Origin: an uncultured Bacteroidales bacterium
GTDB lineage: Bacteria > Bacteroidota > Bacteroidia > Bacteroidales > UBA932
NCBI GenBank assembly: GCA_900317065.1
Contig: ONFK01000051.1
Coordinates: forward strand, 1-8,812
Reading direction: 5' to 3'
DNA length: 8,812 bases
Notes under the pieces: model-generated
The model's database searches: none
Seen by the model: the letters and a program-made list of their open reading frames with translations, nothing else
What the model was told of the DNA's origin: nothing
Shown: piece after piece, positions 1-5,961 of the stretch
Numbering within the stretch: position 1 is the stretch's first letter
How the letters are laid out: every line of letters starts with the position of its first letter
Made by a program: the position numbers and the translations under genes

Positions 1-390
1 TTCTGCCAGCACGCCGGACAGGACTTCCGTGCGCGGATGCAGCAGGGAAGGGGAGTAGAGGCTGTAGCCTCGGCGCGGATCCGGTGCGGCATACACTATG
101 CGGCTGATCTGGCTCCAGTTGAGGGCCGCCGCACACATGGGACACGGCTCGACGGTGACATATAAAGTGCAGTCCTGCAGATACTTGCCCCCGAGGGCCT
201 CGGTTGCCGCCGTTATCGCAATCATCTCTGCATGAGCCGTAGCGTCGTGCAGACGCTCGACCATATTGTGCCCCTTTCCGATTATACGCCCTTTGCAGAC
301 AATCACCGCCCCTATGGGAATCTCCTCCTCCAAAGCCGCCGCCTTCGCCTCGGCAAGGGCCTCTCGCATGAATTTTTCGTCCTGTTCCAT
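1..390 (-). CDS. tadA: tRNA-specific adenosine deaminase TadA (partial, C-terminus off the left edge)
   Basis: This is a zinc-dependent cytidine/deoxycytidylate deaminase-fold protein. The family member it best fits, TadA, converts adenosine 34 to inosine in tRNA-Arg(ACG) in the cytoplasm. Reading the minus strand from the ATG at 390-388 gives 130 residues with no stop. The catalytic signature is complete: HAE at residues 53-55 (His zinc ligand, Glu proton shuttle) and PCPMC at 82-86 (Cys83 and Cys86 zinc ligands). The N-terminus MEQDEKFMREALAEAKAAAL and the early IPIGAVIV strand are typical of TadA. Family members are usually about 145-170 residues, so roughly 15-40 C-terminal residues lie outside the window. 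The gene is divergent from polA across a 65-base spacer. I found no convincing -33/-7 pair for it. A related nucleoside deaminase such as guanine deaminase is possible but less likely, given NWSQISRIVYAAPDPRRG after the Cys motif. Confidence 0.9.
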   Translation of the reverse strand, partial: MEQDEKFMREALAEAKAAALEEEIPIGAVIVCKGRIIGKGHNMVERLHDATAHAEMIAITAATEALGGKYLQDCTLYVTVEPCPMCAAALNWSQISRIVYAAPDPRRGYSLYSPSLLHPRTEVLSGVLAE

Positions 391-415
391 ATTGCAGGCA
401 ATTTAGCAAGATTTC

Positions 416-442
416 TTTGAAACTTCCGAAAAAAGTTTCAAA
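416..442. repeat. Perfect 10-bp inverted repeat in the tadA-polA spacer
   Basis: The arms tttgaaactt (416-425) and aagtttcaaa (433-442) are exact reverse complements separated by the 7 bases ccgaaaa. The repeat covers the candidate -33 box and reaches into the -7 box of polA, so it could be an operator for a dimeric regulator. It is not followed by a T-run on either strand, so it is a poor terminator candidate. Confidence 0.6.
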
Positions 443-446
443 TTTG
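416..446 (+). promoter_or_regulatory. Candidate polA promoter of Bacteroidota type, overlapped by an inverted repeat
   Basis: TTTG at 416-419 (-33-like) is followed after 19 bases by CAAATTTG at 439-446, which matches TAnnTTTG at 7 of 8 positions. Transcription would start only a few bases before the polA ATG at 456, giving a very short leader. The same stretch contains the inverted repeat tttgaaactt (416-425) / aagtttcaaa (433-442). Element and spacing are seen directly; promoter function is inferred. Confidence 0.5.
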
Positions 447-455
447 TAGTACGTT

Positions 456-3089
456 ATGAAACTTTTTCTGATTGACGGCCACGCCCTCATCTTCAAGATG
501 TATTATGCCTTTCTGGGCAGGCCGATGATAAACGCCAAAGGGGTGGACACTTCCATCCTTTTCGGCTTCACGAAGTATCTGCTGGAACTCATCCGGCGGG
601 AGCAGCCGACGCACATCGCGGTGGGCTTCGACCCTCCCGGAGGCACCTTCCGCAACCAACTGTATCCGGAGTACAAGGCCAACCGCGGCGAAACTCCCCA
701 ACTGGTGATCGACGCCCTGCAGCCCCTGACGGAGATTGTGCAGTCGCTGAACATCCCGGTGTTGATGATCCCAGGCTTCGAGGCCGACGACGTGCTCGGC
801 TCGATGGCCAAGCGCAGCGCCCGCGAGGGCTTCGACGTGTATATGGTGACTCCGGACAAGGATTACGGGCAGTTGCTGGAAGAGCACATCTTCCAGGTGA
901 AACCCGGCAAGAAAGGCGGCGACGACGAGCTTTTCGATATCCCCCGCCTGCGCGAGAAATACGGCATCGAGCGCCCGGAGCAGATAATCGACATGCTCGC
1001 CATTTGCGGCGACGCATCCGACAATGTGCCCGGAGTAAAGGGTGTGGGAGAAGTGGGCGCCAGCAAGCTGCTTGCGAAGTACGGCACCCTGGAAGGCATC
1101 TATGAGCATCTCGGCGAACTGACCGCCCGTCAGCAGGAGCTCTTCCGCGCGGCGCAGGACCACATCGCCCTCAGCAAGGTTCTGGTGACCATCAAGACGG
1201 ACATTCCCATCGGCACAACCGCCGACGAGATGGCCCTTCGCCCCGCCAGTCCCCACGCCGTTGAGCTTTTCAACCTCTATGGTTTCAATTCGCTGAAGAA
1301 GTACCTTGGTCCGGTCGATGCCGCGGGAGGTATTCCCCCTGAGGGACGTAACACCCGCGGTTCGATAGCGGGGGGACCGTCCCGAAGGGATGGTGGGGTG
1401 AGCCCGGAGGGCGAACTCCCGAAGGTGGAATACCTCCCGCAGGCATCCTCGAAAGCCGACCTGGCCTTCCTGCTGGACGGCGACAGAATCTGGCTTGCAG
1501 ATGCGGAAGGCACCCGCAGCGGCAGCCCGGAGGAATTCAAATCCCTTCTTGAAGATCCGCAGAAGAGCAAGGCCGGCTTCGGCATAAAGGCCCAGATGAA
1601 CGCCCTCGCAAAGCGGGGCATAGAACTCCGGGGGAAGCTGATGGACATCGAACTGATGCACTATCTGATCAACCCCGAAAGCGACCATCGTCTGGTATCC
1701 CTCGCTCAGACCTATCTGGACGTCACCCTCGACGAAGCCGGAGGCAGCGATGCCGGCCTGCTCTTCGCCGATGATTCTGAAAATGACCGCAGCGCCGATG
1801 CCGACGCCATATTCAAACTCTCCCCGATTCTCTCTTCCGAACTCGCAAGAAACGGTATCACAGGCCTTTACGACGACATAGAGGAGCCACTGATGAAGGT
1901 CCTCTCCCAGATGGAACTCACCGGAGTGAAGGTGGACCTGGAGTCTCTCAAGGACTTCGCGAACACCCTTCGGAAACAAATGAACGCGCGTGAGACCGAA
2001 ATCCGGGAATACGCCCAGTCTCCTGGCCTGAACGTCAGCTCCCCGAAGCAGATGGGAGAGGTGATCTTCGAGAAGCTGAAACTCGACCCCAAGGCGAAGA
2101 AGACCGCCCGCGGTGCCTGGCCGACGGATGAGGAGACCCTGGCGGAACTTTCCGACAGGCATCCGATTATCGACGCCCTGCTCGACTACCGCGGCCTGCG
2201 CAAACTTCTCTCGACCTACATCGAGCCCTTCGCACAGTACATATCTCCCTCCGACGGGCGGGTGCATACCACTTTCAATCAGGCACTTACCTCTACCGGG
2301 CGGCTCTCCAGCAGCAATCCCAACCTGCAGAATATCCCCATCCGCACGGAGCAGGGGAGGGAGATACGCAAGGCCTTCGTGCCCGGCGAACCCGGCTGGG
2401 TGATGATGTCGGCCGACTATTCCCAGATCGAGCTCCGGGTGATGGCCCATCTCTGCGGAGACGAGCATCTGCGTCAGGCCTTCCGCGACGGGCTCGACAT
2501 CCACGCCGCCACCGCCGCCAAGATTTTCGGCGTTCCGGTGGAGGAGGTCAGCGCCGACCAGCGCCGCATGGCGAAGACCGCCAACTTCGGAATCATGTAC
2601 GGGATTTCGTCTTTCGGGCTTGCCCAGAGGCTGAAATGCTCCCGTTCGGAAGCCAAAAAACTCATCGACGACTACTTCGCGTCCTTCCCTTCGATCCGCG
2701 CCTTCATCGACGGCACCCTGGCGAAGGCCCGCGAAACCCTCTATACCGAAACGATGCTCGGGCGCCGGCGCTACATCCCCGACATCAATTCCAACAATGC
2801 GAACATCCGTTCCAACGCGGAGCGCAATGCGGTGAACGCCCCTATCCAGGGCACGGCGGCAGATATCATCAAGCTCGCCATGATACGCGTTTCCGAGCGC
2901 CTGCGGAAGGAGGGCCTCAAGTCCAGGATGGTTTTGCAGATTCACGACGAACTTCTGCTGGAAGTGCCCGAGGCCGAGATAGATGCGGCCAGGGCGGTCC
3001 TTACGGAAGAGATGCAAGGTGTAATGGAACTCAGTGTTCCGCTGACAGTTGAATGTAACTATGGCAAAACCTGGCTCGAGGCCCACTAG
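456..3089 (+). CDS. polA: DNA polymerase I (PolA), with degenerate proofreading domain and an in-frame repeat insert
   Basis: An 877-residue family A DNA polymerase, which fills gaps in excision repair and removes Okazaki primers. The N-terminal 5' nuclease domain (about 1-285) has metal-site acidic residues D7, D59, E109, D111, D112, D134, D136, D186 and D189, and an H3TH segment near 189-210. The polymerase domain (about 480-877) is intact: motif A DYSQIELR starts at D654; the O-helix has R703, K707, F711 and Y715; motif C HDE is at 830-832. F711 at the ribose-sensing position is the usual Phe. The 3'-5' exonuclease domain (about 330-470) looks inactive: the DTET-type first motif is absent and the Asp of the second motif is Gln380. 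Residues about 290-328 are a Gly/Pro/Arg-rich insert between nuclease and exonuclease domains, described separately. The start MKLFLIDGHALIF matches the family N-terminus. The 3' end overlaps the sigma factor gene by 29 bases. Confidence 0.97.
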   Translation: MKLFLIDGHALIFKMYYAFLGRPMINAKGVDTSILFGFTKYLLELIRREQPTHIAVGFDPPGGTFRNQLYPEYKANRGETPQLVIDALQPLTEIVQSLNIPVLMIPGFEADDVLGSMAKRSAREGFDVYMVTPDKDYGQLLEEHIFQVKPGKKGGDDELFDIPRLREKYGIERPEQIIDMLAICGDASDNVPGVKGVGEVGASKLLAKYGTLEGIYEHLGELTARQQELFRAAQDHIALSKVLVTIKTDIPIGTTADEMALRPASPHAVELFNLYGFNSLKKYLGPVDAAGGIPPEGRNTRGSIAGGPSRRDGGVSPEGELPKVEYLPQASSKADLAFLLDGDRIWLADAEGTRSGSPEEFKSLLEDPQKSKAGFGIKAQMNALAKRGIELRGKLMDIELMHYLINPESDHRLVSLAQTYLDVTLDEAGGSDAGLLFADDSENDRSADADAIFKLSPILSSELARNGITGLYDDIEEPLMKVLSQMELTGVKVDLESLKDFANTLRKQMNARETEIREYAQSPGLNVSSPKQMGEVIFEKLKLDPKAKKTARGAWPTDEETLAELSDRHPIIDALLDYRGLRKLLSTYIEPFAQYISPSDGRVHTTFNQALTSTGRLSSSNPNLQNIPIRTEQGREIRKAFVPGEPGWVMMSADYSQIELRVMAHLCGDEHLRQAFRDGLDIHAATAAKIFGVPVEEVSADQRRMAKTANFGIMYGISSFGLAQRLKCSRSEAKKLIDDYFASFPSIRAFIDGTLAKARETLYTETMLGRRRYIPDINSNNANIRSNAERNAVNAPIQGTAADIIKLAMIRVSERLRKEGLKSRMVLQIHDELLLEVPEAEIDAARAVLTEEMQGVMELSVPLTVECNYGKTWLEAH
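1323..1440. repeat. In-frame, hairpin-rich insert bounded by a perfect 14-bp inverted repeat, inside polA
   Basis: gcgggaggtattcc (1323-1336) and ggaatacctcccgc (1427-1440) are exact reverse complements enclosing 90 GC-rich bases. Smaller stems lie between them: cccgc/gcggg (1354-1358/1368-1372), ggga/tccc (1373-1376/1380-1383), the alternative tccc/ggga (1380-1383/1387-1390), and gccc-GGA-gggc (1402-1412). The reading frame stays open and encodes a Gly/Pro/Arg/Glu-rich stretch of about 39 residues in the linker after the 5' nuclease domain, where extra sequence should be tolerated. Three words are shared with the rsmG insert in the same codon phase. I infer a domesticated or mobile palindromic element. 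The exact ends are uncertain, and the alternative of a naturally low-complexity linker cannot be excluded from one genome. Confidence 0.55.
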
Positions 3090-3654
3090 CGAACTTATCC
3101 GCCTGGCAATCATAGGAGACGGTGCCGCGTTCACCGAGCTCTGGGACACGCACATCGGGTCTTTGCGGACCTACATCAAAAGCCGAATGAAGAATCTGGA
3201 CGACTTTTACGTGGATGACATCTGCTCACGGAGCTTCGAAAAGGCATTCCGTCAGATACGCAGCTACGACCCTTCCAAGAGCCAGTTCTCGACATGGCTC
3301 ACCAATATCGCCCACAATACCGCCCTGGATACCGTGCTTCAGGAGAACCGGTCCCACAAGCATCTGGTGTCCATAGACCAGAGCGCCTCCGCGGGTGCTG
3401 CGGCGAGTTCCATCGGCAGCGACGAGGACACCCCCCTCGAATCCATCATCCGGGACGAGGACCAGGTGCAGACCGAGAGATACATAGAAGGCCTGCCCGA
3501 ACTCTACCGGCGCATCGCCCGCATGCGTCTGGTGGACGGGCTGCAGTACAACGAGATAGCCGAAGAAACCGGCATCCCGCTCAATACAGTGCGCACCCGC
3601 ATCCGCAGGGCCAAGGAACAGATAGACAAAATGAAATCAGAAGAAATTATATGA
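3061..3654 (+). CDS. ECF-type RNA polymerase sigma factor
   Basis: A 197-residue sigma-70 family protein with only regions 2 and 4, so an extracytoplasmic-function type that would direct core RNA polymerase to a specific promoter set. Region 2 (about 23-97) contains VDDICSRSFEKAFRQI and the STWLTNIAHNTALD segment typical of sigma2 helices. An acidic/Ser/Ala linker (about 104-138) follows. Region 4 (about 140-191) contains LPELYRRIARMRLVDGLQYN and a helix-turn-helix ending in GIPLNTVRTRIRRAK. ATG 3061 is chosen as start; an in-frame TTG at 3049 adds only four residues. The gene begins 29 bases inside polA, and its stop overlaps the transporter ATG as ATGA (3651-3654), suggesting translational coupling. 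No anti-sigma gene follows. The target regulon is unknown. Confidence 0.9.
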   Translation: MAKPGSRPTSELIRLAIIGDGAAFTELWDTHIGSLRTYIKSRMKNLDDFYVDDICSRSFEKAFRQIRSYDPSKSQFSTWLTNIAHNTALDTVLQENRSHKHLVSIDQSASAGAAASSIGSDEDTPLESIIRDEDQVQTERYIEGLPELYRRIARMRLVDGLQYNEIAEETGIPLNTVRTRIRRAKEQIDKMKSEEII

Positions 3655-5132
3655 CCACAAACAAGACATTCAAGTATTGGCAGTGGCGGACCATCATAGT
3701 ATCGATGGTCGTCTATGCCATTTACTATTTTGTAAGGAAAAACTTCTCCATCGCCATGCCCGGCCTTACAGCGGAGTACGGCATCTCCAACACCAGTTTC
3801 GGTGTCGTGATAGCAATAGGCTCGCTGATCTACGGCCTGAGCCGATTCCTGAACGGATTCGTGGTGGAGAGAGTGAGCCCCAAGGTATTCATGGGCATAG
3901 GGCTCATCCTTTGCGCCGCGGCCAACCTCTGCTTCGGCTTCGGAGTCGATCTGAGTTACTGGATTACAGGGGTTCACGAGGGCCCGCAGTTCGTTAACAC
4001 CCTCGTCCTCGTGATGGGCATAACCATAGTGCTGAACCAGTATTTCCAGGGGATGGGATTCCCTCCCTGCGCGCGTATGCTTCCGCAGTGGATAGCCCCG
4101 GGCGAACTCGCCACGAAGATGAGCATCTGGAATACCTCCCACTCCATCGGCGCTTTCTGCGCCGTGGTGGTCTGCGGACTTCTGATGACCAATCTGGGAG
4201 CCGACATGTCCGGAGACAGCAGCGTAGTCGCCCGCATCACTTCCAACCTTGCTGCCAGCATCAAGGGCTGGGACGGCCTTTCCGCCGCCGACCAGAGTTC
4301 CCGGGTAATGTCCTACGCCGCTCATTACGGAGCCTGGCGCTGGTGCTTCATCGTGCCGGCGATAGTGGCTGTCGGAGGCGCGATCCTCTGCTTCATGGGC
4401 CTGAAGGATACTCCCCAGAGCGTAGGCCTCCCCGAAATAGCTGAAACCCATACCGGCAAGGAGGCTACCGAGGGCAAGAAAGGCGCTCACGGCGCGTTCC
4501 TCCGCCACATGGTGTTCTTCAACAAGTGGGTGGTGCTCTATGCGGTAGCCAACATCTTCGTGTACGTTCTCCGCATGGGCGTTCTCGACTGGGGGCCCAA
4601 GTTCCTCACCGAGGACCGCGGGATGAACATCCAGGGAGCCGCCTGGTCGGTGGCTGTCTTCGAGCTCACCGCCATATTCGGCACCATCTTCGCCGGATGG
4701 GCTACCGATGCCATCTTCAAGGGCCGCGCACACCGCATGTGCCTCTTCTCGATGATAGGATCCGTCATCTTCCTCGGACTCTTCGCCCTGGTGGAGATGC
4801 CCGTCGTGCTCTCCACCGTCGTGCTGGCTCTCGCCGGATTCTGCATCTACGGCCCTCAGGCCCTGATAGGCATCGGCGCCGCCAATCAGGCTACCAAGGA
4901 AGCATCCGCCACCGCCAACGGTCTTACCGGCATACTCGGATACGTCGGTTCGGCCCTCTCCGCCTTGGGCGTCGGCCTTATCGCGGATCACCTGGGCTGG
5001 CGTGCGGTGTTCATCACCTTCCTCTGCGTAGGTGTGATAGGCGCCATAATCTTCCTTCTCATGTGGACCGCTCCCCGCGACGGATATGAGCGCTCCCGGA
5101 AATTCACCGGAAACTTCGCGAAGAATGACTGA
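3651..5132 (+). CDS. glpT: GlpT-like organophosphate:phosphate antiporter (major facilitator superfamily)
   Basis: A 493-residue, 12-helix inner-membrane transporter of the OPA family, which exchanges glycerol-3-phosphate or sugar phosphates for inorganic phosphate. Recognisable blocks are YYFVRKNFSIAMP, GMGFPPCARMLPQW, DTPQSVGLPEI, YVLRMGVLDWGPKFL, IYGPQALIGIGAANQATKEA and TANGLTGILGYVGSA, all close to E. coli GlpT as I remember it. The two phosphate-binding arginines of GlpT (R45, R269) correspond to R29 and R308, and GlpT H165 corresponds to H164. The periplasmic loop between helices 5 and 6 (about residues 184-227) is roughly 40 residues longer than in GlpT. The true substrate (glycerol-3-phosphate, hexose phosphate, phosphoglycerate) cannot be fixed from sequence, so the symbol is provisional. 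The start ATG overlaps the sigma factor stop (ATGA); the stop overlaps the next gene (ATGACTGA, 5125-5132). Confidence 0.88.
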   Translation: MTTNKTFKYWQWRTIIVSMVVYAIYYFVRKNFSIAMPGLTAEYGISNTSFGVVIAIGSLIYGLSRFLNGFVVERVSPKVFMGIGLILCAAANLCFGFGVDLSYWITGVHEGPQFVNTLVLVMGITIVLNQYFQGMGFPPCARMLPQWIAPGELATKMSIWNTSHSIGAFCAVVVCGLLMTNLGADMSGDSSVVARITSNLAASIKGWDGLSAADQSSRVMSYAAHYGAWRWCFIVPAIVAVGGAILCFMGLKDTPQSVGLPEIAETHTGKEATEGKKGAHGAFLRHMVFFNKWVVLYAVANIFVYVLRMGVLDWGPKFLTEDRGMNIQGAAWSVAVFELTAIFGTIFAGWATDAIFKGRAHRMCLFSMIGSVIFLGLFALVEMPVVLSTVVLALAGFCIYGPQALIGIGAANQATKEASATANGLTGILGYVGSALSALGVGLIADHLGWRAVFITFLCVGVIGAIIFLLMWTAPRDGYERSRKFTGNFAKND

Positions 5133-5961
5133 AGAACTTAAATCCAAACTGCTCAAGATCAAGCATGTAGCCCTCGACATGGACGGCACCATCTACTTGA
5201 GCAACACCATATTCCCCTTCACCCTCGACTTCCTCGACAAACTCGGGAAGATGGGCATAGGCTACTCCTTCCTCACCAACAATCCGACGCGTTCGCTGGA
5301 AGATTATCTTGCGAAACTGACGAAAATGGGAATCAAGGCGGACAAGAAGCAGATGTACTCCACCGTGCCTGCCACCATCGACTTCATCAAGGCGAACTAT
5401 CCTTCTGCAAGGAAGCTGTTCCTGCTTGGCACGCCCTCGATGATCAGCCAGTTCGAGGAGGCGGGATTCGTCAGCACGGCCGATTCGGCCGACGACGTGC
5501 CAGATCTGCTGGTGGTCGCCTTCGATCCTACGCTTGTCTACTCCCGCCTGTGCCGTGCAGGCTGGTGGGCGCAGCAGGGGATTCCCTACATCGCGACTAA
5601 TCCCGACCGCGTGTGTCCTACCGATCAGCCGACCGTGCTGGTGGACTGCGGTTCGCTTTGCGCGTGCATCGAATATGCCACCGGGCGCAAGCCGGATACC
5701 GTCATAGGCAAGCCGGATCCTGCGATGATCGAGGGGATAGAGCATCGCTATGGCCTTGAGGCGGAGGAGATTGCGATGGTGGGAGACAGGATCTACACCG
5801 ATGTCGAGTGTGCGTACAATGCGGGGGCTTTCGGGGTGCTGGTGCTCAGCGGAGAAACCACGCTCGAGGTAGCCCGGCAGTGGCCTCACGCTCCGTCGCT
5901 GATCTGCCGCGACATCGAGGAACTTGGTTGTTTACTTGAAGAGGCTCACGGTCTATGCTGA
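5125..5961 (+). CDS. HAD superfamily IIA phosphatase (NagD / phosphoglycolate phosphatase-like)
   Basis: A 278-residue cytoplasmic haloacid dehalogenase-type hydrolase that should remove phosphate from a small phosphorylated metabolite through an aspartyl-phosphate. All four HAD motifs are visible: motif I DMDGTIY with nucleophile D18 and acid/base D20; motif II FLTNNPTRS with T51; motif III VIGKPDP with K196; motif IV MVGDRIYTDV with D221 and D226. The large cap between motifs II and III (about 70-190) and the NNPTRS signature place it in subclass IIA, with NagD, AraL and phosphoglycolate/glycerol-3-phosphate phosphatases. ATG 5125 is preferred over ATG 5086, because the earlier start would add 13 residues before the usual N-terminus and overlap the transporter by 47 bases rather than 8. 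The substrate is unknown; position behind a GlpT-like antiporter suggests an imported phosphorylated C3 compound. The stop overlaps the rsmG ATG (5955-5961). Confidence 0.92.
   Translation: MTEELKSKLLKIKHVALDMDGTIYLSNTIFPFTLDFLDKLGKMGIGYSFLTNNPTRSLEDYLAKLTKMGIKADKKQMYSTVPATIDFIKANYPSARKLFLLGTPSMISQFEEAGFVSTADSADDVPDLLVVAFDPTLVYSRLCRAGWWAQQGIPYIATNPDRVCPTDQPTVLVDCGSLCACIEYATGRKPDTVIGKPDPAMIEGIEHRYGLEAEEIAMVGDRIYTDVECAYNAGAFGVLVLSGETTLEVARQWPHAPSLICRDIEELGCLLEEAHGLC

Noticed and set aside
232..420. A 62-codon plus-strand frame opposite tadA
   Set aside because: It is antisense to the conserved deaminase sequence and shows no motif or promoter.
1323..1440. The polA insert as a CRISPR array or transposon remnant
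   Set aside because: There are no evenly spaced direct repeats, no transposase fragment and no clear target-site duplication.
3049..3060. TTG start for the sigma factor
   Set aside because: ATG 3061 is only four codons later and a more common start; nothing favours the TTG.
438..3155. A 905-codon open frame on the minus strand antisense to polA
   Set aside because: It mirrors the polA codon phase in GC-rich sequence, shows no recognisable motif, and polA is unmistakable on the other strand.
3294..3650. Upstream in-frame extension of the transporter from an ATG at 3294
   Set aside because: It would overlap most of the sigma factor gene and add a basic, non-membrane leader of 119 residues; ATG 3651 gives the normal GlpT N-terminus and an ATGA overlap.
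3504..5192. A 562-codon minus-strand open frame across the transporter
   Set aside because: It is an antisense shadow, rich in His/Glu/Gly with no domain signature, spanning three real plus-strand genes.
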